This document shows positions 37,013 to 49,015 of a stretch of DNA of 64,000 nucleotides, in pieces. The position numbers and the translations under genes are program-made. The DNA is from Mangifera indica. Its lineage: Eukaryota > Streptophyta > Magnoliopsida > Sapindales > Anacardiaceae. The notes below the pieces were generated by a model. It saw only the letters and a program-made list of their open reading frames with translations, searched no databases and had not been told where the DNA came from. The stretch spans positions 3,906,001-3,970,000 of the forward strand of contig NC_058154.1 of the NCBI RefSeq assembly GCF_011075055.1, read 5' to 3'. Each line of letters begins with the position of its first letter. Position 1 is the stretch's first letter.

Positions 37013-39776
37013 GGTTTGTGATGGAGAATTATAAATTGGGTTATGAACTGATTGAATAAACATTATTGATAAAATATTATAAAAGATATAAAACCATATA
37101 AAATTATAATCAAATAGAGTCAAATCAATTAAAATTAAATTAAATCAAAATTAGACTGAATAGGTATTGTCTATAGCTCGCAAGTGTTTGAGTCAACTAA
37201 GTAATATAGAAATATATTGGTCCCACATAATTAGTTATTAAGAATTAGTTCATTTCATAATTTGAATTAGCTAGAGAGACCAAATATTTAATCCAGAAAA
37301 TAAATAAAATACAACAAATTAATTAAAATTCAGCAAAGTGATTAACCAAACAGAAAATTAAAAGATTATTTATTAAACAAACTTGTCTATGATATGAGAT
37401 TTTACTATGAATCATTTATAATTATTAATGGATCAAATCTAAAATAATAAATTGATGAGAATTTGACGGGTGATCATCCTAAATTATTTAACTCTTCTTT
37501 TGCAGTTGAACCTATTAAATTTCTCTATGATGATCACAAAATTTATAAGGAACCTAGATTTATTTCTAAATTAAAATTTCAGGTTTAGTAATTGCATGAA
37601 ATATTTGATTACCTATCTTTTAATGACATAAAATCAACTTTCAAATAAGCTAGTTGTTGGGCTTAACAAGAAATAACTCACAATCACTAAATCAATCTTC
37701 ATCAACATTAAATTAGGCCAAAATTCCATTAACAATCACAAAAATTTATAGATCCATCATAAATCCTAAATAGAAAATTTAACTACTCATAGTCATCATA
37801 ATAAATCCACAAAAATCAGCTAAAGAAAGATTGTTAATGCTCAAATCAAAGAAGAAAATAGTTATCAAGAAGAAAAAGATAGAGAAGACTCTTCGGTCTT
37901 TAAACTTGATAGGGTAGATATTTCTTTTCGATCTTGGACCTTGAACCTTCCTCTTAGTTTTTGTGGGTTTTCTTTGAAACTTTCTCTTTATGCTGCTGTA
38001 ACGGTCTTGCCCCTTTAATAAAGAGGTGTCTTTTTCTTTTTATAGCACTACCAACTCAACTTTTTTTTAATTTCGCATTTTTTATTTTTGTCAATAGTTA
38101 TGGGTATAATTGAAAGTGATTAAGACCATAACTGACTCGTACATTTACTGAACAATTCACACCATTTCTCATTTTGAACCATCAATTCTTGTCTCGAGTA
38201 GGCTCAAACCTTACCAAATCACCTAAAAATATTATTTAAAGTATCAAATAAGATTAAACCTTAAAAGAGAACTCAAATCAAGAAAATTAATCAAAATTAA
38301 CCAAAATGTACCTAAAATAAACTAATTAAAGCTATAAATGTATGTATAAAAATACACACATCAATGGGGAAACAAATTTTATTAACACTCCAATATAATT
38401 ATAGTGGGAGCTCTCACAACTACAATTGGAGACAAAGACTAAGAAGTCAATGACATCATGGCAGTAGCAAGATATGATATCATTGTTGAAAAACCAAGAG
38501 GAAGGTTCCCAAAATAGAGGTAGCGTCGATGGCAACGGTAGAGAAAGAATCATCGATACAAGAGGAAAAACCACTAACAAGAAAGAGACAAGAGCAGATG
38601 TTCAATCATGTGAAAAACGAGAGTAGCAACTCAATCATGTGAAAATGAGAACAGGGACTTAATTATGTGAGAGAGTGGTCAAAGATGCGACACAATAAAG
38701 AGCGAGGTTGCTATCGACGAGGAAAATGTAGAGAAGTATGTGATCTCAGAAAAACTCACAACAAAAATCGAGAGAGATAAAAACCCTCAATGATGATGAC
38801 ATGAGAAAAGTGAAACACGCTTATTGTGATATCGTCAAGAGAGAGAGAAAAAAATGAATAGAGACCATTATTGTTGTGACTAAAAAGAAGGTATTTGAAC
38901 CAAAATCATTTTCAAGAGCACCATCAACTAGCTAGATATATGTCAATTGTACATGTAAAAGAAAGTCCAGTAAAGAGAGTAGAGTAAAAGTGGCTCAACC
39001 ATGACGTAGTAACAAGAAATGTGATGCAAGAGCAACCGAAAATCAAGTCTATTTTGGTGAAGAAATTATAGCAAAGCAGATGAGAGCTCATGCAAAGGGA
39101 CAATTGGAATAGACAAAATACGATAGAGAAAGAAGTTGTCATATTGTTGGTAAAGAAATCATGACAAAAGAGGCTTGGTTTTAGCATAAGGAGTGCCAGT
39201 GATAAAGGATCATTGAAAAATATAAGGGGAGTCGAATGAAGTTACTACGATCAAGGGAAGAGAAATCACTGAAAATTAGAGGTAGACTAATGCTGGCTCA
39301 GTCTTGGGTAGAGAATGTGGTTAGTGACAAAGGAAGGAGATTGTCGAAAAAGGATATGTAAACCATTAGGGGTGAAACAAAAGTTTCAAAAAATCTGGGG
39401 TTAGGGGGCGACTGTAAAAAAAGGCAATTTGAAAAGTATGAAATCCTAGAGTTTGAGGGAAAAAGTCACTTTTGAAAACTAAAAAATATTATGCTAGAAG
39501 GAAAAGGTAGTTTTCAAGACCAAAAGGTAAAGGTGGATATTAACCACTTTGATACCATAAAAAATTATGAATTGGGTTATGAGCTGAATAAATATTATTG
39601 ACGAAATATTGTACAAGATATAGTATTTAAAATATAGTTTGAAAAGAAATCTTAATTCTATGAGAAATCCCAATCCTATAATATAGAAAAAATATATACA
39701 ACAAATCAAAACCATAACAAATTAAAATCATATAAAATTAGAATCAGATCGAATAGAAAAATAAATTTTATTAACA
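37013..39776 (-). mobile_element. Non-coding LTR retroelement, split by a nested repeat
   Basis: Two LTR-like copies flank about 1.2 kb of non-coding sequence. The right (5') LTR is about 39560-39776. The left (3') LTR is 37013-37163 plus 38364-38387, interrupted by the repeat at 37164-38363. Next to the right LTR, the minus strand has tggtatcaaagtgg, a one-mismatch tRNA-iMet primer site. Both LTRs end on + in ttttattaaca. The interior (38388-39555) has no gag or pol, so this looks like a TRIM/LARD-type non-autonomous element. Confidence 0.6.
37164..38363 (+). repeat. 1.2-kb dispersed repeat, copy 1
   Basis: Homologous along its length to 43141-44395. Shared blocks include gcaagtgtttgagtcaa / gcaagtatatgagtcaa near the start, a middle block (atttatagatccatcataaa / atttatagattcattataaa) and the end acacacatca. 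It has TG...CA-like ends but no convincing duplication. It could be a solo LTR of another family. No ORF. Confidence 0.6.
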
Positions 39777-40329
39777 TGTGAGAGTTCTACAAAACAAATC
39801 TAGATAAAAAAAACATACTATACATTATATACAAATGAACCAAGAAAAAATTAACTAAGTACACAAAGAAAGAATAATTAATCCGTCATTTTAAAGTTTT
39901 AAAGTCAATGTCAGTGTCCCACAAGCTATGACCCTATTTTCGAACCTTATCAGTTTGGGTAGAATAGAAAAGAGAGTCATTTCATATTTAAAGCTTGGGT
40001 TATTTCTTATGGAATCAAAGAATTTTCAAGTTTTTCAATGTTGTGATCGAATCAATGACCTGAAGTATCATCATCACTAATAAGATTATCAATATAGTTG
40101 TATATAGTTATTGATTTAGTATAAGAAGATTATCTTTACATTTGTATGATTATCATTCTATTTGTATAACTTCTTCCTTTGGATAGTACTAATTATAGGA
40201 CATATTATAAGGAGCTATTATAGGAATAGTTTATCTCATATTTGCATGAACAATGCCATGTGTACACAATTTTGAGTACATAATAGGGTACGAAAATGCT
40301 ATTTTTTCTCATAGTTGAAATCTTGTTTG
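39777..40329. other. Unannotated region
   Basis: AT-rich non-coding DNA; no feature recognised. Confidence 0.4.
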
Positions 40330-41937
40330 ACTTGATGATTGAATATTGCGATTGATATTGAGATGATTAGAGCTTGTGAAAAGCTAGCAAAAGTCAACGT
40401 GCGATCATGACTCAACAAGTCACGGGTTTAGTGGGCTGGAAAAAAGACAATGAATAGAGAAAAGGTAATTTACGCCCATATGCAACATTTTCGTAGATGT
40501 ATGCTCATGCTTGAGATGTAACCTATTTGTACATTTTCATATATCATAGGTACAACTGAGACTTCCTTATGGAGCTACTTGTATGTGCTTCAAAACCAAG
40601 GTATGCTCATACCTAAGAATCAAGGGATGCCCGTACCTCAAGTAAATTTGATAATGTATGCTCAGGTTTCATCTTAGAAGTGATCATATATTAACCTATC
40701 AATTAATACACTTATAGATAACCAATGATATTCTTGCATATCAAAGAAAGAGTATGGTCATATCTTGTTTACATACGGATCATCATGAATTAGAATACTA
40801 ATGATGTTGATTAAGTATAAAGACGAGAGATTCCCGAGGGTAAATTATATATGAATATGAGATAGACACTTGAGGGGATGGATTGGATATGATAAAAAAA
40901 AGAGAGACATACCCAAGTAAAGATAGATTGGACTCGATATAAGTCTGAGAGAGTTTTGAGAGACTGGATATCAATAGGGATGTGATATCCCAATGTAATA
41001 TGAGATGATTTGATACTTATGAGACATAGATTATGAGATTATAAGTTGTCTGAAGAGTAACCATAACCTAGACATACTCGTAGATAGGGTAAAATCTATC
41101 AATTGATGTCCTTAGATTGAGAGATACATAATTGATAGGACTATGTATCTATCAAAAAGCTATAACTCACCAAGACATAAAAAGTCTAATGATTGGAGGT
41201 CCACAAATTGAATTAGCTAGGATCATAAGTTCATCGATTGGCAATGAGTGTTTAGATAATAAAGACTAGAAATGAGAATGAAGCCTAGAAAGTGGTCACT
41301 TGAGTAGGTACATCGATTCCTTGAGATTTAGGTAAGATACCAATACCTAAGATTAAGATTTACATAACTTGGGTTGGTAAAAGAATGGGGAATAAAATTG
41401 AGATTGTTGGATAGAGCAATTGATTCCTTGAGATTTAGGTCAGATACTAATAACTTAAGACCGAGATTTACATAACTCGGGTTGGTAAAGGAATGAGGAA
41501 TAGATTTGAGATTACTAGATAGATCATTATTACTTACTGAATATTTTATACTCATTCCCTTCCTTTGCATTTTACAAATGACAGGATTAGAGGTCATGAT
41601 GGTAAGGCAAAAACTCAATGATGAAGTAACATGTGAGAGATGGACTCATAGGTGTAGATAACCGGTGATTATGAATTTGATGTAACGAACTTTAATAGAT
41701 TATATTCATGTCTCTAGTACATGGAGATTGACATTGATTTTCCTTATTATGTCAGATTTATTATAAGCTTGGGGATGATACTGGATTATTGGTTTTTATT
41801 TTATATTAAAAACATGAGATTACTAGGATATGATATAGAATTATGCATGTAGTGATTGCAGAACATTTGATTATTATTTGAGATATCATTCATGCATATA
41901 GATTTTAATAGCACTTTACCCCAAAGGATGTGATATT
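40330..41937 (+). repeat. Degenerate Ty3-type LTR, 3' portion
   Basis: Repeated ATGC(C/T)C-type units (cgcccatatgc, tatgctcatgc, gatgcccgtacc) and the block ttacttactgaatattttatactcattccc resemble the 3' half of the LTRs at 13491 and 46565. It ends where a new LTR head begins at 41938. Confidence 0.45.
41313..41530 (+). repeat. 107-bp tandem duplication
   Basis: gattccttgagatttaggt starts at 41315 and 41422, and the following ~100 bases match closely in both copies (gatttacataact(t/c)gggttggtaaa(a/g)gaatg). A minus-strand ORF over it is a repeat artefact. Confidence 0.85.
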
Positions 41938-43140
41938 TGTAACATCCCTTCCAAAAGTTGTAACATTTGCAGGTATGTTTAAGGTTATTTTGGTCTTTTT
42001 AGTATTTTTCTTGTGTGAGGTTGTGCTTGAGAAGCATTTATGTGATTTGTGGCATGCATGGCCATGTATGAGAGGTTGCACATTCGTGTATGATGCTGCA
42101 AAGATGGCAAAATAGTCTTTTCGCATATAATGTGTTTTAATCAATTTTGATCAAGATACACACGTGTAAATGGGATACACGATCGTGTCTAGTCAACAAA
42201 TTTTGAATTTTGAGATAACGATTTGTTCTGCAAGAATCTCACAATGTAGTTTTAATGTTTGATAACCGACATACATGCCCATGTGTTTAGCATAAATGCA
42301 CATATACGTATGTTTAATATGAAAATAAAAAGGGTTATAGAAGAGACAACTATCATTTTTTTCTCAAAATTCTTTCAACCAAATAGAAAGAAAAGAGGAT
42401 TAAAGAGTGCTAGAATCATATTTCACTAGAAGAAAAGCTTTTGAAAGTCGTTCAAGCCACGAGAATACTAGCGTCATTGTTTTATCGATGTAAGTAAAAT
42501 GATTCTTTATGATATTTCTACATTGGGTGTTACTGATGGTTTTAGATTGAATGAAAATATGATATTTGATTGCTTAGGTAGTTTTATTTATTTATATATA
42601 TAGTGGAAGTAGGGATTGATTAAGTTTTTCCATGATTGTGGTTCTAGTTATAGTTTAAAGTTGTTTGATTCTGGTTTAGCCATGATTCCCTTTATGTATG
42701 ATTGTTAATTTAGTGTTAATGGGTTGTTTGGGTTGGTAGAAGGATAGAAAATTCACTGAGATTTGTATGTGGACTAATGAATATTTGATATGTAGTGTAG
42801 AATAGGATAAATTTATTAGGTGTGTGTGTGTACAATGTTGATGATGGGTAATTCATTGATTCATGTGTGTACCACGGAATAGGACTGTATGATAAGATGT
42901 GGTTTTGAAATATGTCTCTTTTGGAAGTGTGAAAAGTGTAGGAGACATAGAATTAAAATTTTGGAAATTCTAAATTTCAGCAACAAACTTCATGTGTATT
43001 TAAGAATATTCGCCCGTGTAAATTGGGTACATAAGGGTGTGAAATTGGAAATGAGCACACACTTGTGTGTTATAGGACACATGGCCAAACTCCAAATTAT
43101 ACTAATATCAACAAAGCACCAATCTCAGGCAATGATGGTA
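41938..43140 (+). repeat. Degenerate Ty3-type LTR, 5' portion
   Basis: It starts tgtaacatccc, the usual LTR head, and has near-palindromes such as acacgatcgtgt (42178-42189) and tacatgcccatgtg. Parts resemble the complement of 22380-22560. It stops at the second copy of the 1.2-kb repeat. Confidence 0.5.
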
Positions 43141-44395
43141 AAAACTTGTTACCTATGACTTGCAAGTATATGAGTCAATCAAATAATATAGAAATATGTC
43201 AGTCTCACAGGGATTGGTTGTTAAGTACTAGTTCATTTTATAATTTAGATTAGCTAAATAAATAAGATGCTAAATAGGGGAAATTGAAATAAAATTAATT
43301 GAAATGTAGACTAACAAGCTAAAATTAATAAAAGAAATAAACACCTTACAAATTAAAAAAATACCAATGTAAAGAAGTCTAGGCCTAGTGTTTATGATTT
43401 CACTATCAATTACTTAAAAATCGGTAACAAATCCAATTAAAATCAGTGGCAAAATGAATTGTTAAAGGTTGATTATCGTATTTTATTCAATTCTTCTCTC
43501 AAGATTAACTAGATGTGTTAAGATTAAAAAATGACCTATTTTCGTAGTATGATGTTAATCAAAACCCATTAATTTTTATGATAATCAATTTACTCACAAA
43601 AGATTTATATTTATCTTTAAATAAAAACCCTAGGTTTAGTAAACACATAAACTTATTATATATTTCTCAATTACAAACAAGTATGGTATTGAGCCCTAAC
43701 ACTAAGTAAGAAATTAAAAACACAATTACTAAATCAATCATTCATCACCACTGATCAATAATCAAAACCTATAATATAATCTTTATGAATTTATAGATTC
43801 ATTATAAACCGTAGTAAAAGAAATTAACTATTCATGGTTGTAAAGTTCAAATTACAAATAAAATTGAAGAGAGAGACATTTTAAATCAGTAAAAGAAGAA
43901 ATTAAGAAAGATAAGAAAAACTCTAAGGTCTTCAAATCTTGATTCTCTCGGGTTTTTTTTCTGTAATCTCGAAACTTTACTCCTTGTTTCTTGAAGCTTT
44001 CTCTCTCTAAAAATTCTTTGAGCTACTATATTTTGATGATGAGAAAGTGGAGAAGACATTACTTTTTTTTAATATCCTACCACTTAACCTTATTTTCTAT
44101 TTTTTTAAATATTATTTATGCCTAATAAATTATGGGCACCAATTATGACCATAAAACAATCTATAATTGATCTCTACCTCTTTATATAAAGTCTTCTCAT
44201 TTGCTTCTTTAAGCTTTCATTTTTGCTCCGAAAGGATTTGAATATCTCCAAAACATCTAAAAATATAATTTAAAGTGCAACATAATATCAAACTATCAAA
44301 ATTAAATAAAACTTAAATAATTTAACAAAATAGACCAAAATTTACTTTAAAGGCATACTATTATAACCTTATATGTGTAATTTATACACACATCA
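43141..44395 (+). repeat. 1.2-kb dispersed repeat, copy 2
   Basis: Homologous to 37164-38363; begins tgttacctatgacttgcaag (43147) and ends tatacacacatca. Flanks aatgat and aatcat differ at one base and may be a decayed duplication. Confidence 0.6.
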
Positions 44396-45095
44396 ATCAT
44401 TAAAGAAAATGTTATTATTATTGGGAAAAAAAAAAGAATTGTTAAAGAAAACGAATTATCAACAAGAGAGTTCAAGCCAATCTGAACATTAATTCAAATT
44501 CATCCTTACTCACAACCATTAACAAAGGGCAACATTGAAATTTTAGCTTATTTGTTAATAATTTAATGAAATGGAGAAGGTGAAGGACAATTTTTTTATA
44601 CATGTGGTGGGGAGGTCCTCAAATACATGTTGAAATTTTGATTTCAGCTGTTTATTTTAAAATCATGAACTATTGTTCAAACATTGGTTTGGAATTATGG
44701 TTGGCTAGTTGAGTCACCATAAATTATATTGCTCTTTCTGTTCTCAACTTTCTATTCAAAACTGTCTAATTCCATATAAATTTATTAAACTTTTTGATGT
44801 TAACCATTTCAATCACTTTGTTATCAACTACTACAAAGAATTTTTTCTCTTGTATATCTTCCTAATAATAAAAAGAATTGTTTACACCTTAAGAGTTAAT
44901 GGACTATTTAACCAACTTTATATCATTAAACGATATGAAATATACATACATATTTAACATATCTTTTGCATAGAATATTATACTCACCCTTTTACGAAAC
45001 TTAACATCGTTGCTAAAATTTGTCCTATCATAATTCGAAAGTTTGGATGGTCACTCTTCTTCAAGGGTCACCATCCAATAGTTTTTAATAGAAAT
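44396..45095. other. Unannotated region
   Basis: AT-rich non-coding DNA; no feature recognised. Confidence 0.4.
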
Positions 45096-45398
45096 TGTTA
45101 TGAAAAAATAGAATAAAAATTGTATTCTAGATGGTCCATAGAAATGGAAATTTTGACTAACTCAAATGGAGTACAGGAACTTGATTACTTGTCAAAGCAC
45201 TCAAATTACAAGAGAAAGCTTTGATTTTGGATATGTTACAAATGAAGGAGGAATGACCTATTTGTAGTGCTTACAATCAGATAAATAAATTAATTTCTTA
45301 AGACTTTTGCAATTTTATAGGTAGATTTTTTTTTGTCTTGTTTTGACATATAGACAATGTTATCTTCTTGTTCTTGAAATTTGCATCATATTTTAATA
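45096..45398 (-). repeat. 3' LTR of the 45-52 kb copia
   Basis: Matches 51889-52186 throughout: shared blocks include agaataaaaat(t)tgta, actcaaatggagtacaggaacttgat and gctatcttcttgttctt-type ends. Confidence 0.8.
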
Positions 45399-45499
45399 CT
45401 CCTCCTTGATGCAAATTGTTGTTACTCCAATAAGATTTATGAGAAATTCAAATTTGTCTTGTGGTAATGCTTTAGTAAAGGTGTCTGCCAATTACTCTT

Positions 45500-46564
45500 C
45501 TATTTTGCAATATTAAAGTGTTTTTTCTTTATTGAATTTAGTTTTTCTGAGAAAGTGATACCTGATACTATATTTTTCGTGCAATCATAAAAGATAGAAT
45601 TATTGGCCATTACAATTCCGAATTTACTGTCGCATAAAATCTTTATTGCTTGTTGTTGAGCTTCTGTCATCTTTTCAAGTGTCATTTAGAGTAATTTGTT
45701 TGATTCATTATATTAATGACTACTACATATTCTATTTATGTGGATGATTGTGATACACTTTCTTGTTTCTTAGATGCCCATGAAAATATTCTTGAGTCCA
45801 ATGCAAATGCATAGCCAAAAGTACTATTCATGTTATCTACTGATCCTACCCAATCACTGTCAGTATAGCCTATTAACTTAAAGTTACTCACAGGATTAAA
45901 CCACATGTTATAGTCTTTTGTACCCAGAAAGTATTTTAGATTTTTTTTTTTTCCGCTGTATAGTGAGTTTGAGTGGGATTCTACATGAATTTTAACAGTA
46001 ATCTTGTAACATATATAATAACCAATCGAGTGGCAGTTATGTAAAGTATACACCCAATAAGACTTTTGTTGTGTGAAACATCTGCTTTCTCAAAACCATC
46101 TTCTTTTTTGAATATTTCATTAGTAACCAATATAGTTGTTATTGGTTTGCACTCATTCATCTTGAAACTTTTGAGTAGATTCTTAGTATATTTCTTCAAT
46201 GCCAAGAAAATAATGCATTAAGTTTAAATCTGTCATTTTGAACATCTGCATCATATCTTCTTTAAAATCTTTCATCATCTTGTCAGTGTTACTTGTCTAG
46301 AAAATATCATCCACATAAAGAGAAAATATGAGAATGTTATCATCGTAAGACTTTATATAGAGAGTCGACTCACTTTTACTTCTCTTGAATCCTTAATTGG
46401 TGAAGTATTCATCAACCTTGCTATATCAGACTCTTAAAGTTTGTTTTAGGTCATATAATGTTTGCTTTTATTTAAGTACTTTATCTTCCTTTCTTGAAGC
46501 CATGAATCCTTGACGTTGCTTTATGCAAAATTCCTCTTTTAGGTATTCATTCAAAAAAGCTTAG
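45500..46564 (-). pseudogene. Copia pol, 3' piece (reverse transcriptase end, RNase H)
   Basis: Minus-strand frames contain FLNEYLKEEFCIKQ (about 46555-46510), LIGCILYITATRL (about 46070), LIGYTDSDWVGSVDN and IFSWASKKQESVSQSST (about 45880-45740), which are the copia RT-to-RNase H blocks. Stops and shifts are present. Confidence 0.85.
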
Positions 46565-49015
46565 TATAACACCCATTGTACGCCTAATTTCATATGTGTT
46601 TATATGTTTAAATATGCTTATGGTTGATTTGGAATGAAATAAGTTATTGTGAATTTGAGATGTTAAACAATCATGCATGGGATAAGGATAATAGTGCATT
46701 GATTGTCATGCCAACTAGAGTTGATAAGTTCCATGTTAAAAAAATTTAAGCAGTGAACAGTCGTCCATGCGAGGCATGAACACTCGGTCATGGCATTAAA
46801 TAGGAAATAGTTTAAAATAGACACGTTGTTGGAATTATGGTATTTTATCCCATTATTTCTACGTGTTCTTATCTTGCATAGAGAAGAGAAAGAATTTCAT
46901 GTTGTGTACCACAATTTTGGGGGGTGTTACAGTTTTTAATAATTGTTTTCTAGAGAGGCTAAGCAAAAGAGAGGAAGAAACAAAATCAGCATCAAAGTAT
47001 CTAGCAAGGAATCAAAGTAAGTAGGGTGACCTTACTGTTTATATTTGCAATATATAAAAATTTTCTTTGCTTTTATGATTGTTGTTTAAGATAAATTGAA
47101 GAGTATAATTGTTATAATTGCATATGAATGTGAGTATAATAAGAAAATGACTTATAGCTCGTGTAAATTGTGTAAGCATAACTATGTTGAGTTTTGAAAA
47201 TTTAATATCTATGATAAGAAGAAAGTGATGGATTTAGATGGATGTTTTAAATTATTCATTTATTGGTTATGTATGTTTATAATATGTTGAGGAATAATTG
47301 TATGTAGGGTTGGAACGTTGTGTTTAGTAATGATATTGCAATGGATCTTTGAATTAAATCGTGTCTATGATTTTAGGATGCTAAGAACTTGTTAATTGCG
47401 ATTGTTAATGTAGAGATTTGCGTAGAGACCATTTAGGGTCTGAAATAGATTATTTCACAAATTTTAGATATCATGAATGACCGTCCATAGAGTAAGGACA
47501 ATCGTTACATGCCTAGAATGCATAAATTATAGGTCATGAACGATCGAACAATATAGGATGCATGCCCATTCATACGAAACCTAGAATTAGTTTAATGATG
47601 TTCTAATGATCCAATGACTATTAGATGTTGCTGATTGATAATCAGTTAACTAGAGCATGAAGTTCACCCATTCATGATTTACAAATAATGGTATGTAGGG
47701 TGAAATAGCAAAAATATCCCTAGAAAATATATAGGTTGAGAATGATTATGTGTTGAGAGATTAAATTCAGACTAAGATGAACGCTTGTTCACTCAATAAG
47801 TGAACACTCATTTATATATGAAGAAGGGCACATTGATAATGAATGAGGAGGTTGGTCGTTCATAGTTATAAAATAAGGAATGCCCATTCATATGAATGTG
47901 GGATGCCCGTTCATAATGAACAAGAGAGGTATGTTCATGAGGAACCAGTTGTTCATAATGGAAAGGTATATGAATGTCTATGCACTCAATAAGGGACGCT
48001 TATTTATAGGATTAAAAGTAAAAGAGTTAAAAAGAACCAAACTAGGGTTATTTCGAGAGATGTTTATGTGGCTCGAGAGATGCATGCATGCTAGACATAT
48101 CTATGATCATTACGAGAGGCACTGTGAGTATATACTCCTTACACTACCTATAGTGTAGTACTTCTACAATAGGACATTGTACCTATAATAAGGTACTTGT
48201 TTAAAGTAGAGCAAAGTTACAGTTATAGCTTGGTAATCCAATAGTGGTATAGGTGAATGAGCTACGTAGCGAATGCTCACATTGCCAAGATGCCAAATCT
48301 CTATATCATTCTAACTTGATCAGTCCAGTATACAACTATAGATATAGTATGATAATGCATTCATCAAGAAATGCTATGCTTAGACTAGTTTGAGATCCAA
48401 AGTAATTCCTTAGTGACTGAGTAGGACACAGTTAACCATCAGAGATATGTTATGTAGCCTAGAGTTTCTCGAGTTTATAAATATGAGTTACATGACTTAT
48501 GTTATCCTAATAGAAGTTTAGGGATAAACCTTGAATGACTAAGTTATGATGTGCCGAGATAAAGGGAATTTGGGGATTATGTAAAAAAAAGTAGTAAAGG
48601 ATCTTATTTACTGAGTGAATTTTCACTCACTCCCTTACTTTTCATGTGTGTAAGTGTAGGTGATCGTTATGGATATGGGTCAAGCTACATTCAACAAGCG
48701 TAGTTGGCATGACAACACATATGTCATTTTGACTATTTATGTATTTATGTTATTTGATGTATTGAGATTCATTATGAGTATGTTATGTTATAACTACACA
48801 TTTTGTATTTCATGAATGATTATGGTTTTATGATTTTTATGACATCATTTGCGCGTTTTTGCAACATGCTTTATTAAGGCTATTTCGGTGATTTCTTATT
48901 TATTAATGATATATATCATGTATGGATTTCTAAATATCAAGTGAATGCATGCTTAAATAGTCAAGATAGTAACATTTTCATCTAGAGAGTAGTGCTTATG
49001 AAGGAAAGTGTTACA
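46565..49015 (+). mobile_element. Ty3-type solo LTR nested in copia (2.45 kb)
   Basis: It starts tataacaccc and ends agtgttaca, decayed TGTAACACCC...GTGTTACA ends. Flanks cttag and ctaac fit a 5-bp duplication with two changes. Removing the insert with one flank copy makes the copia frame continuous across the site. Near 48605 it carries the ttactgagtgaattttcactcactcc block. Repeats of tgcccattcat / tgcccgttcat occur at 47880-47920. Confidence 0.7.
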
